From positions 9,672,001-9,736,000 of the forward strand of contig OY969916.1 of NCBI GenBank assembly GCA_963704535.1: a stretch of 64,000 nt of DNA. Reading direction: 5' to 3'. The notes beneath the pieces are model-generated. The model ran no database searches. It saw nothing but the letters and a program-made list of their open reading frames with translations, and had not been told where the DNA came from. The translations under genes were made by a program, and so were the position numbers. This document shows positions 37,207 through 45,274 of this stretch, piece by piece (position 1 is the first letter of the stretch; the number at the start of each line of letters is the position of its first letter). The stretch comes from G963704535 sp963704535 (GTDB lineage Bacteria > Chloroflexota > Chloroflexia > Chloroflexales > Roseiflexaceae).

Positions 37207-39136
37207 TCGAAGTATAGCCGCGCGGCGTGGCCATGCGCCCGGCCAGGACGAAGCTCTGGCGGTTGCCGACGAGCACCAGTGTGAACATGTCCACGCCGGT
37301 CGGGTCGAACTCGGCCAGCGTGGTCAGGGTGACGAACTCGTCGGGGCGAGTGATGTTGCGGGCTACGGCGATCGGCGTCTCGGGCGGGCGGCAGGTGCGC
37401 AGGATCTCCATGGCGCGGGCGAGCTGCCAGTCGCGCTCGCGGCTGCGCGGGTTGTAGAGGGCCAGGATAAAGTCGGCGCGGGCACTAGCCCACAGGCGCT
37501 GCTCGATCACCTCCCAGGGCGTGAGCAGGTCGCTCAGGCTGATCGTGCAGAAGTCGTGGCTGAGTGGGGCGCCCAGCCGGGCTGCGACGGCCTGCACCGC
37601 GCTGATGCCGGGCAGCACCACGACCTCCGGCGTCTCCCCACGCCAGCCGCGCCCGCGCAGCACCTCGAAGACCGGCCCGGCCATGGCGTAGATGCCGATG
37701 TCGCCGCTGCTGATCAGCGCGACGCTAGCCCCGGCCGCCGCCAGGTCGACCGCCTGCCCCGCGCGCTCCATCTCGCTGCCGATCGGGCTGGCGATGACCT
37801 GCTGGCCGAGCGTCAGCAGCGGGCGCACCTGCTCGATATACACCTGGTAGCCGACGACGACCTGGGCCGTACGCAGCGCCTCCCTGGCGGCGATCGTCAT
37901 CTGCTGGGGGTCGCCGGGGCCGATTCCTATCAGTGTCAGGCGCCCTTGGGGGTGTTGCGTGTTGCGTGTTGCGTGTTGCGTGTTGCGTGTTGCGTGTTGA
38001 GTTGCGGGTGGTTCTTGGTTCTTGGTTCTTGGTTCTTGGTTCTGTGGTGGTCGGCGCAGCGCAACCGCGATGGTGCAGCGGTCGAAGCGGCGCTTGGGGA
38101 CCAGCAGCGGGCCGCCGGCGGTCAGGACGGCGCAGGGCTCGGCTACGCCGGGCAGGTCGAATTTCGCCTGGGCGGCGCTGGGGCTGAACTGGGCCGGGTC
38201 CAGCGCGGCCAGCCGCTCGCGCGCGATGATCCGCAGCGGCACCTGGAGCGCGGCAGCCAGCTCGCGCAGCCCATCCTCATCGGCTTTGAGATCGACGGTC
38301 GCCAGCGCGCCGATGCTTTCGGGGGCCAGCCCGGCGTCGGCCAGGGTCGCCAGGAGCGCCGCGCGCAGCTCGGCCACGGGCACGCCGCGCCGGCAGCCGA
38401 TGCCGGCCACCAGCGCCGGGGGCCGGTACAGCACGCTTTTCCCCAGCAGGGGGCGCAGCCGCTCGTCCAGCGCACGTATGCTGACGATCACGCCGGCCGC
38501 GTAGGTCTCGGTCGCCAGGTCGTCGAGCGTCTCCACCGGGACCAGGTTATCGGCCTGCTCCAGCCACGTGTCGGCCAGTTCCCGCGCATCCGGCAACTCC
38601 GGGTCGACGTACACTCCGACTGTCGCGTCGTTGACCAGGCTGGCGCTGGCGTGGGTGATCGCGCCGGCAGGGTCGAGTCGCCACCCGGCGTCCTTGCCGA
38701 GCTGGTCCAGCGCCGGCTTACCCTGCACGTCGCTGGCGGTGGTGATGGCGGCGTGCCCGCCGGTGACGGCGGCGATGCGCCGGGCCAGGTGGTTGGCTTC
38801 GGCTTGGTGGCCGCCCAGCAGCGGGATGGCCCAGCGCCCGGCCTCGTCCAGGCAGACCACCGCCGGATCGCTGGACTTGGCGCCCAGCAGCGGGGCGATC
38901 GCCCGCACGGCCACCCCGCTGGCCATGACCAGGATGAGTTGGCGGTGCTGCTCCCAGCGGCGGCGGATCTCTTCCAGGACCGAGCTGTCGAAGGAAGCGA
39001 TCTGCTCGTGGCCGTCAAGCTCGGCGCGGAACCTGGCCGGGACCGCGAGGTGGGCGCCGAGCGCCTGGGCCAGCCGGGCGGCCAGGTGCGTGCCGGGTCG
39101 CGTGAGGGAGATGATGATGGTGGAGGTAGTGTCCAT
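37196..39136 (-). CDS. cobJ: CbiG-CobJ fusion: cobalt-precorrin-5A hydrolase + precorrin-3B C17-methyltransferase
   Basis: 646 residues in the cobalamin pathway. Residues 1-~345 are CbiG (VMASGVAVRAIAPLL, IPLLGGHQAEANHLARRIA, VAGIGCRRGVP), which opens the lactone ring of cobalt-precorrin-5A. Residues ~400-646 are CobJ (LTLIGIGPGDPQQMTIAARE, SSGDIGIYAMAGPVFEVL, LALYNPRSRERDWQL), the SAM-dependent ring-contracting C17 methylase. The linker (~363-395) is made only of heptamer-repeat translation (TKNQEPR, NTQHATR). The ATG at 39136 overlaps the TAA of the deacylase gene (TAATG). No other cob genes are in view. Confidence 0.88.
   Translation of the reverse strand: MDTTSTIIISLTRPGTHLAARLAQALGAHLAVPARFRAELDGHEQIASFDSSVLEEIRRRWEQHRQLILVMASGVAVRAIAPLLGAKSSDPAVVCLDEAGRWAIPLLGGHQAEANHLARRIAAVTGGHAAITTASDVQGKPALDQLGKDAGWRLDPAGAITHASASLVNDATVGVYVDPELPDARELADTWLEQADNLVPVETLDDLATETYAAGVIVSIRALDERLRPLLGKSVLYRPPALVAGIGCRRGVPVAELRAALLATLADAGLAPESIGALATVDLKADEDGLRELAAALQVPLRIIARERLAALDPAQFSPSAAQAKFDLPGVAEPCAVLTAGGPLLVPKRRFDRCTIAVALRRPPQNQEPRTKNQEPPATQHATRNTQHATRNTQHPQGRLTLIGIGPGDPQQMTIAAREALRTAQVVVGYQVYIEQVRPLLTLGQQVIASPIGSEMERAGQAVDLAAAGASVALISSGDIGIYAMAGPVFEVLRGRGWRGETPEVVVLPGISAVQAVAARLGAPLSHDFCTISLSDLLTPWEVIEQRLWASARADFILALYNPRSRERDWQLARAMEILRTCRPPETPIAVARNITRPDEFVTLTTLAEFDPTGVDMFTLVLVGNRQSFVLAGRMATPRGYTSTGD
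37950..38046. repeat. In-gene heptamer arrays (GTGTTGC)n and (GGTTCTT)n
   Basis: About six GTGTTGC units (37951-37998) are followed by four GGTTCTT units (~38010-38040). They encode the linker between CbiG and CobJ on the minus strand in frame. Confidence 0.9.
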
Positions 39137-40815
39137 TATTGTTGCTTCCAGGGGTTGATAAGGATTACTACTGTTATCGGGCTCGGGTCGTGCCGGCCCT
39201 GCCCGCTGACCACGCGACCGGGCGTTGCGCCGGTATGCGCCCCGCCCAGCAGCACTCGCACCCCGTTCACCCACACATCGCGCACGCCAATTGCGAGCTG
39301 GTGCGGCGCCTCGAACGTGGCCTGGTCGGCGATCGTCGCCGGGTCGAACACTACGACATCGGCGTAGCAGCCGGCCCGCAGCAGCCCCCGCTCGCGCAGC
39401 CCCAGCCGGTCGGCCACTGCCGAGGTCATCTTGCGCACCCCGTCCTCCAGCGTCAGCGCCCGCTCGTCGCGCACGTAGCGCCCCAGCACGCGCGGGTAGG
39501 TGCCGTAGCCGCGCGGGTGAACGGGGCCAAGCGGCGCCGCCCACGCCGGGTCGTGGCCGCCCGCGTCGGTGGCAATCTTGATCCAGGGCAGGCCAAGTTG
39601 CATTCGCACATTCGCCTCATCCATCGAGAAGTAGATCGTGCTGATGCGCTGGCCCTCGGCGGCGAGCAGGTCGAGCGCGGCATCGATCCAGTGCTGGTGG
39701 CGCAGCTCCGCGATCTCGGCCAGCCGCTTGCCGACGTAGGGCTGGTGCTCGGGCAGACGGAAGCCGATCGGCATCACGCCTTCGGGCATTGTGTGGTGCG
39801 CCATCGCCTCCCAGTCGCCGGAGGGGTGCAGCACCTCGGCGCGGATCTTCGCGCGCATGATCGGGTCGCGCAGGTTCTGGTAAAGTCGACCGTCGGCGTC
39901 GGCCCAGGGCGGCAGGATCGCGGTCAGGCCGGTGCCGGAGGCCGCGTACGGATACATATCGGCGGTGACATCCAGGCCGGCTGCCCGCGCCGCTTCGATC
40001 GCCCCGATCGCCGCCGGCATCAGGTGCCAGTTTGGTCGCCCGGCCGCTTTCAGGTGATAGATCTCGACCGGGAGATTCGCGCGCCTCCCGATTGTGATCG
40101 CCTCGTCGATCGCCTCGACCAGTTGCTCGGCCTCCGAGCGCACGTGCGTGATGTAGATGCCGTGGTGCTCCGCCACGACGTCGCACACGGCCACAATCTC
40201 GTCGGTGTCGGCGAACGAGTCCGGCGGGTAGATCAGCGCGTAGGCGACGCCGAAGGCGCCGTCGTCCATCGCCTCGGCCATCACACGCCGCATGGTCGCC
40301 AGCTCGTCGGGTGTGGCGCGGCCCATACGCATCCCGCAGGCATACTGGCGCAGCGTGCCGCCGCCGAGGAACGAGCCGATGTTGGGCGAGACGCCGTGGG
40401 TGGCGAGCGCGTGGAGCCAATCGCGGAAGCGCCGCCACTCGCGCGCTTGCTCGGCCCAGGCGGCGATGTCCTGCACGAAGAGCGCGTTGTCAAACGGGTC
40501 GTGAATGTGGCCGCCGAACGGCGCGGGCGTCCAGGCCTCGCCCATAATCTCGGTGGTGACACCCTGGGTAATCTTGGAGAGCGACCGGCCGTCGCGCATC
40601 AGTGTCTGGATGGAGTGGCTCTGGATATCGATGAAACCGGGACAAACGACCATCCCACGGGCGTCGATAATCTCGCGGGCCTGATCTCGCGGGATCTGGC
40701 CTGGCGGTGTGATGTCGGTGATGCGGTCGGCACGGATCGCGACATCGCCATAGCGCCAGGGGTTGCCGGTGCCGTCAACGATGTGGCCTCCAGTGATCAG
40801 ACTATCGATGCTCAT
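39136..40815 (-). CDS. N-acyl-D-amino-acid deacylase (D-aminoacylase), amidohydrolase family
   Basis: 559 residues. It begins with LITGGHIVDGTGNPWRYGDV, typical of this amidohydrolase clade. CPGFIDIQSHS contains a metal-binding HxH-like site (here QSHS, where D-aminoacylases often have DxHSH), EIYHLKAAG includes the usual ligand region, and FHxH-type IYITHVRSEAEQ follows. It would remove N-acyl groups from D-amino acids in the cytoplasm. A fairly intact length and conserved C-terminal metal-binding Asp region (KMTSAVADRLGLRERGLLR) support activity. The stop overlaps the start of the CbiG-CobJ gene, indicating one transcript and translational coupling, though no metabolic link is known to me. 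Confidence 0.85.
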   Translation of the reverse strand: MSIDSLITGGHIVDGTGNPWRYGDVAIRADRITDITPPGQIPRDQAREIIDARGMVVCPGFIDIQSHSIQTLMRDGRSLSKITQGVTTEIMGEAWTPAPFGGHIHDPFDNALFVQDIAAWAEQAREWRRFRDWLHALATHGVSPNIGSFLGGGTLRQYACGMRMGRATPDELATMRRVMAEAMDDGAFGVAYALIYPPDSFADTDEIVAVCDVVAEHHGIYITHVRSEAEQLVEAIDEAITIGRRANLPVEIYHLKAAGRPNWHLMPAAIGAIEAARAAGLDVTADMYPYAASGTGLTAILPPWADADGRLYQNLRDPIMRAKIRAEVLHPSGDWEAMAHHTMPEGVMPIGFRLPEHQPYVGKRLAEIAELRHQHWIDAALDLLAAEGQRISTIYFSMDEANVRMQLGLPWIKIATDAGGHDPAWAAPLGPVHPRGYGTYPRVLGRYVRDERALTLEDGVRKMTSAVADRLGLRERGLLRAGCYADVVVFDPATIADQATFEAPHQLAIGVRDVWVNGVRVLLGGAHTGATPGRVVSGQGRHDPSPITVVILINPWKQQ

Positions 40816-40972
40816 GGCACGCTCCTTTTGGCAGAAATACTGTGCTACGATCCACAGCGTCGATTGAGTTGTTCGCGACTAGACCCACGTTGCGAATAGC
40901 GCCGCCCCATAATTACCAGCGTCGCCCCGTATGATACTCGATCTTGAGGTAGTGCAACGGGGATACATGCCG

Positions 40973-41276
40973 CTTGGTCAGTGCGCCACCTGCCATGTCG
41001 GGCTTACCATGGCACTTGGTCAGTGCGCCACCTACCATGTCGGGCTTACCATGGCACTTGGGCACTGCGCCACCTACCATGTCGGGCTTACCATGGCACT
41101 TGGGCACTACGCCACCTGCCATGTCAGGCCCGCCATGCCTCTTGGGTAATCTCCCACCTGCCATGTCGGGCTTACCATGGCACTTGGGCACTGCGCCACC
41201 TGCCCTGTCGAGCTTACCATGGCATTTGGGCATAGCGCCACCTGCCAGGACGGGCTTACCATGGCACTTGGGCACA
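40973..41276. repeat. Seven tandem 42-bp repeats, open in several frames
   Basis: Seven units of exactly 42 bp (40973-41266) plus a 10-bp partial. The unit reads CTTGGGCACTGCGCCACCTG then CCATGTCGGGCTTACCATGG then CA. On the minus strand a 120-codon frame (40913-41275, GTG start, no clear ribosome-binding site) gives a 14-residue repeat with PKCHGKPDMAGGA; plus-strand frames are also open because 42 is divisible by three. There are no unique spacers, so it is not a CRISPR array. Whether any frame is translated is unknown. Confidence 0.8.
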
Positions 41277-41337
41277 GCAATGCAGAGCTGGTTGCTCCAT
41301 AGCTGTACTAGTCAGCTTCGCGTAAATAAACCAGCAG

Positions 41338-41445
41338 TTTTACCACGAAGATCACGAAGGTACGAAGGCCACGAAGAGGGCTGATACATATGGCTGGAGA
41401 GCCTTCGCGATCTTCCCAATCTTCGCGGCCTTCGTGATGAGAAAC
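41338..41445. repeat. Degenerate (CACGAAG) word array in inverted arrangement
   Basis: CCACGAAGATCACGAAGG, TACGAAGGCCACGAAGAGG on the left and CTTCGCGATCTTCCCAATC, TTCGCGGCCTTCGTG on the right can fold back on each other. It lies between the 42-bp repeats and the serine hydrolase gene. Confidence 0.65.
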
Positions 41446-41471
41446 CGTGGACGAACGTACGCCGAGCTGTA

Positions 41472-42446
41472 CTAGGTGCCGCTTGCGTGGGCGAGCAGCG
41501 CCTCGGCAAGCGCGAACGGCGTGGCCTCGCTGCGATTCGCCAGTACGATGGCCGTCAGGCGCGTATCGAGCCGGCGCACGATTGCCGTGCGGAAGCCGAT
41601 GGTTTCGCCCGTGTGATAGGCGACGTGCGGCTCGCGCAGATACCATCCGAGACCATACGCTACGCCGTCCGACGTCACGGCGTGACGCGAAAACATGCGC
41701 TCCTGGAGCTTGCTCGGCACCAGTCGCCCTTGGGTCAGCGCCGCGTCCCAGCGGGCAAGATCGGCGACGGAGCTGTAGATCCCGCCATCTCCCAATGTTG
41801 CACTCGTCAGGCTCTGGTCGGTTCGCGTCCACATCTGGTCACGGAGCGAATAGCCGTAGGCCCGGCGCGGTACGTCCGAGATTCCCGCTTCGTAGGCGAC
41901 AGTGTCGGTCATCGCGAGCGGTGCGAAGATGCGCTGGTGCAGGAAGGTGGCGAAGGGCTGATTGGCGACCCGCGCGACGAGCAGCGCCAGCAGGCAATAG
42001 CCGGTGTTGCTATAGCGGAAGGCCGTACCGGGGGCGTGGTAGCCGCCGTCGTGGGGCCGCACGAGATCGAGGACATCATGATCGCGCAATGGAGCGGTCG
42101 TGTCTGGCGGGATGAGGTCTTCGTAGTCAAGCAAGCCGGCGGTGTGGGTCAGCAGATGCTGCGGCGTGATGTGCCGCCAGCGGGGCGGGGCGTCGGCGAA
42201 GAAGCGCGCGAGCGGGTCGTCGAGCGCGAGGCGCCCATCGGCGACCAGCAGCAAGACCGCCATGGCCGTGAACTGCTTGCTGACCGAGGCCAGGCGATAG
42301 TTTGTTGCTGGTGTGGCCGGCATCTTCCGCTCCAGGTCGGCCAGGCCATATGCGGTGGCGAGGTGAACGGCGCCATCCCGTACCAGCATGACGCTCACGC
42401 CCGGCACAGCGCCGGTGTAGTCAGAGAATAGCTGGTCGAGCGGCAT
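41472..42446 (-). CDS. Serine hydrolase, class C beta-lactamase/D-Ala-D-Ala peptidase fold
   Basis: 324 residues from the ATG at 42446, preferred to the ATG at 42455 because AGGA then lies 8 nt upstream. The catalytic motifs are clear: SVSKQ (SxxK nucleophile), YSNTGY (YxN) and HTGETIGF (the HxG motif replacing KTG). Surrounding HLLTHTAGL and YGLGWYL are typical of the beta-lactamase/penicillin-binding-protein-like esterase group. No signal peptide, so a cytoplasmic esterase or peptidase role is more likely than antibiotic resistance. Substrate unknown. Confidence 0.9.
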   Translation of the reverse strand: MPLDQLFSDYTGAVPGVSVMLVRDGAVHLATAYGLADLERKMPATPATNYRLASVSKQFTAMAVLLLVADGRLALDDPLARFFADAPPRWRHITPQHLLTHTAGLLDYEDLIPPDTTAPLRDHDVLDLVRPHDGGYHAPGTAFRYSNTGYCLLALLVARVANQPFATFLHQRIFAPLAMTDTVAYEAGISDVPRRAYGYSLRDQMWTRTDQSLTSATLGDGGIYSSVADLARWDAALTQGRLVPSKLQERMFSRHAVTSDGVAYGLGWYLREPHVAYHTGETIGFRTAIVRRLDTRLTAIVLANRSEATPFALAEALLAHASGT

Positions 42447-42627
42447 GGCAGTCATCCTGGCTAGTCGTGCGGCGCGGTGGTTCGGTTAAAATGCGTATCT
42501 TCCAGGCCCATTGTACTATCATTTTGGCCGAGTGCGGCGCTCTAATCACTGCCCTAACACGACCACTCCGTCGCGGAGATCGTGTTTTCAGCCTTGACCC
42601 ACATCGCGGGGCACAGTATTATTCTCC

Positions 42628-42726
42628 CGCATTGTCTGAAAGGGAGTTTGAGGGGGCCGCCCCTCAAGAATCCCCTCTCCACCACCGAGCGTAGGTGAGA
42701 CAATGCCCTTTTCAAACAGTTTCTGA
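42628..42726. repeat. Miniature inverted-repeat element, subfamily A, with GTCTGAAA ends
   Basis: TTGTCTGAAAGGGAGTTTGA to CCCTTTTCAAACAGTTTCTG; core GAGGGGGCCGCCCCTC. It lies directly before the ribosome-binding site of the aldo/keto reductase gene. The gap 42456-42627 holds no gene. Confidence 0.7.
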
Positions 42727-42741
42727 GAGAGGAGAACCTCA

Positions 42742-43758
42742 ATGGAACATCGCCAACTTGGTCGCACTGGAATGCAGGTCAGCGTGCTGTGCCTGGGCTG
42801 CATGATGTTTGGCGGCAAGACCGGCCCAGAAGAGTCCTTCGCGATCATCGACCACGCCCTCGACGCCGGCATCAATTTCCTCGACACCGCCAACGTCTAC
42901 AGCCGCGGGCGCAGCGAGGAGGTCACCGGCGCGGCACTCAAGCGCAACGGCAAGCGCCAGCGCATTGTGCTGGCCACCAAGGTCCACGGCACCATGGACG
43001 ATGACGACCCCAACGCGCAGGGCAACAGCCGCCGCCACATTATCGAGCAGTGCGAGGCTAGCCTGCGCCGGCTCCAGACCGACTACATCGACCTGTACCA
43101 GATCCACCGCCCGCGCCCCGAGATCGCGATCGACGAGACGCTGCGGGCACTCGACGATCTCATCCGCGCCGGGAAGGTGCGCTACATCGGCACCAGCACC
43201 TTTGCCGCCTGGCAGCTCATAGAGGCGCTGTGGGCCGCCAAGGAGCTGGGCCTGAACCGCTTCGTCTGCGAGCAGCCGCCGTATAACCTGCTGGACCGCC
43301 GGATCGAGCGCGAGCTGCTGCCGATGGCCCAGACCTACGGCGTGGGTATCATCCCCTGGAGCCCGATCGCCGGCGGCCTGCTCAGCGGCAAGTACAACCG
43401 CAACGACCCCTCGCCCGCCGATGCGCGCTACTCCAATGTAGCCGATAACCCAATCATGCAGCGGCGCGTGAAGGATAAGGACCGGATTTTCGAGGTGGTC
43501 GAGCAGCTCCAGCCGATCGCCGAGGCGAAGGGACGTACGCTGGCGCAGTTGGCGCTGGCGTGGTGTGTGCAGCAGCCCGGCGTCACCAGCCCAATCATCG
43601 GGCCGCGCACCATGGAGCAACTGGAGGACAACCTCGGCGCACTGGCTGTAACGATCAGCGACGACGACCGTGCACGGATCGACGCCATTGCTCCACCCGG
43701 ACGAATGGTTGTGCCGTTCTACGAGGCCAACTTTGGGCCGAGCCTCCAGCGCTGGTAA
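42742..43758 (+). CDS. Aldo/keto reductase
   Basis: 338 residues, a (beta/alpha)8 NADPH-dependent oxidoreductase. LGRTGMQVSVLCLGCMMFGG begins the barrel, NFLDTANVYSRGRSEEV carries the catalytic Asp and Tyr, LATKVHG the Lys, and IDLYQIHRP the His of the tetrad. GPRTMEQLEDNLGAL near the end binds the cofactor phosphate. The closest subgroup is the voltage-gated potassium channel beta/YajO-type family. AGGAG precedes the ATG. Substrate unknown. Confidence 0.93.
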   Translation: MEHRQLGRTGMQVSVLCLGCMMFGGKTGPEESFAIIDHALDAGINFLDTANVYSRGRSEEVTGAALKRNGKRQRIVLATKVHGTMDDDDPNAQGNSRRHIIEQCEASLRRLQTDYIDLYQIHRPRPEIAIDETLRALDDLIRAGKVRYIGTSTFAAWQLIEALWAAKELGLNRFVCEQPPYNLLDRRIERELLPMAQTYGVGIIPWSPIAGGLLSGKYNRNDPSPADARYSNVADNPIMQRRVKDKDRIFEVVEQLQPIAEAKGRTLAQLALAWCVQQPGVTSPIIGPRTMEQLEDNLGALAVTISDDDRARIDAIAPPGRMVVPFYEANFGPSLQRW

Positions 43759-43873
43759 GCCGTGGAGCAATACATGTGGCGATGGAGCGCTGCGTGACGC
43801 GCCAGGCGGTCCCGCGAACGGTTAGCGCTGGGCGGTGAGTCATGGCATGATCTGCTGCACAAACAGCTCAATG

Positions 43874-44056
43874 CCCGCCGTGTTTGGGAAGTCCAGCGCC
43901 CGCCGTGTTTGGGAAGTCCAGCACACGCAGCAACATTGGGTTAGGAAACATAGCACACAGCATCCTGAACTTCGCTCACGGCATGGGGAGCTTCCACAAG
44001 GCGTGTGGAGCTTCCCTCACGGCATGCGGAGCTTCCACAAGGCGTGTGGAGCTTCC
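43874..44056. repeat. Two small direct-repeat pairs in an intergenic gap
   Basis: A 25-bp unit (CCCGCCGTGTTTGGGAAGTC with CAGCr) occurs twice in tandem (43874-43923). A 34-bp unit with GGAGCTTCCACAAGGCGTGT occurs at 43982-44015 and 44023-44056. The rest of 43759-44188 contains a small TAGAGGC/GCCTCTA hairpin (~44130-44157) and the CACGTTT heptamers; no gene. Confidence 0.7.
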
Positions 44057-44188
44057 GTCAGACTCCACCGAAGGTCATGCATCCGGTGGTCCATTATCGC
44101 GGGGAATGATTGCGACGACGATACTGTTAGAGGCATATGATAATTCGCCTCTACACGCATCACGTTTCACGTTTCACGCCGGGACGCT

Positions 44189-45178
44189 TTACATGTTCCG
44201 ATTCCCTAAGTCCACCCGCAACACGATCTTCCCGGCGTTCTTGTTCGCCTCCATGGCGCGGTGCGCCTCGGCGGCCTGCTCAAGCGGGTAGGTCGAGTTG
44301 ATCACTGGTCGCAGCTCGCCACGCTCGAAGCGCGGCAGCGCGAACTCGGCGAACGCCGCCGTCAGCGCGGTCTTCTGCGGCAGCGGGGTGCGGCGCAGCC
44401 CCGTCCCGAAGACGGTGAGGGTCTTGCCCAGGATCGGCCCGATGTCGAGCTGGCCGCGTGAGCCGCCCATGAACCCGATCACCGCCAGCCGCCCGCCCAG
44501 GGCCAGCACGGCCAGGTTCGCGTCCCAGTAGGGCGCGCCGACGAAGTCGAGCACCACGTCGACGCCGTGCCCCTCAGTCGCCGCGAGCACGCGCTCTTGA
44601 AACGACTCCTGCTTATAATCGATCGTCACCTCGGCGCCCAGCTCGCGGCAGAGCGCCAGCTTCTGCTCCGAGCCGGCGGTGGCGAACACGCGCGCGCCGG
44701 CGGCCCGCGCGAGCTGGATGGCCGCTGTGCCGACGCCGCTGGCCCCCGCGTGGACCAGCACCGTCTCCCCCGCCTGGAGCTTGCCCAGCGTGAACATGTT
44801 CAGGAAGGCGGTGAGGAAGGCCTCGGGGATCGCCGCAGCCTCGTCGAATGAGAGCCGATCGGGGATGCGAATGGCCATGCCCGCCGGCACTGCCGCTAGC
44901 TCGGCGTAGCCGCCCCCGGTGACGACCGCCATGACCCGGTCGCCGGCCCGCCAATCGCCGGTCGGCTCCGCGACCTCGCCAGCCAGCTCAAGGCCCAGGA
45001 TCGACGATGCGCCGGGCGGCGGCGGGTAGGAGCCCCGGCGCTGCAACAGGTCGGCGCGGTTGAGCGCTGTCGCGCGAACGCGCACCAGCAGCTCGCCCTC
45101 GGCCGGCTGCGGGTCGGGCGCCTCGTCATAGCGCAGGACCTCGGGGCCGCCGGGTTGGTCGAAAAGGATTGCTTTCAT
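44189..45178 (-). CDS. NAD(P)H:quinone oxidoreductase, zinc-independent MDR family
   Basis: 329 residues. MKAILFDQPGGPEVLRYDEA starts the GroES-like fold, ALNRADLLQRRGSYPPPPGA is the signature of the PIG3-like quinone oxidoreductases, and VLVHAGASGVGTAAIQLARA is the NADPH-binding Rossmann motif. No structural or catalytic zinc cysteines are present. It reduces quinones or enones in the cytoplasm. AAGGAA is upstream of the ATG. Confidence 0.93.
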   Translation of the reverse strand: MKAILFDQPGGPEVLRYDEAPDPQPAEGELLVRVRATALNRADLLQRRGSYPPPPGASSILGLELAGEVAEPTGDWRAGDRVMAVVTGGGYAELAAVPAGMAIRIPDRLSFDEAAAIPEAFLTAFLNMFTLGKLQAGETVLVHAGASGVGTAAIQLARAAGARVFATAGSEQKLALCRELGAEVTIDYKQESFQERVLAATEGHGVDVVLDFVGAPYWDANLAVLALGGRLAVIGFMGGSRGQLDIGPILGKTLTVFGTGLRRTPLPQKTALTAAFAEFALPRFERGELRPVINSTYPLEQAAEAHRAMEANKNAGKIVLRVDLGNRNM

Positions 45179-45208
45179 GAGGGTTCCTTCTTCATTGCGT
45201 TTCGTCCT

Positions 45209-45229
45209 GGGCGAACACGAGGTTCGCCC
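45209..45229. repeat. REP-like hairpin GGGCGAAC/GTTCGCCC
   Basis: 8-bp arms around a 5-nt loop, related to the hairpin at 331-351. It lies between the quinone reductase start and the Rsm22 gene end. Confidence 0.65.
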
Positions 45230-45274
45230 TTACGCGATGCGCCCGCGTTGCTCTTGGCGTTGCGCGCGGCATTG

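Noticed and set aside
37994..38048. Coiled-coil linker in the CbiG-CobJ fusion, suggested by its seven-residue periodicity
   Set aside because: The period comes from 7-bp DNA units read three times; the residues (N, Q, E, P, T, H) do not place hydrophobics at a/d positions.
39139..40899. 586-codon open frame opposite the deacylase gene
   Set aside because: Shadow of a conserved amidohydrolase; composition is G/R/D/V-rich without motifs.
40816..40912. Cobalamin riboswitch upstream of the deacylase/CbiG-CobJ operon
   Set aside because: No B12-box-like GCCACTG segment and too little space before the repeat array.
40973..41276. CRISPR array
   Set aside because: The 42-bp units are directly adjacent, with no unique spacers and no cas genes nearby.
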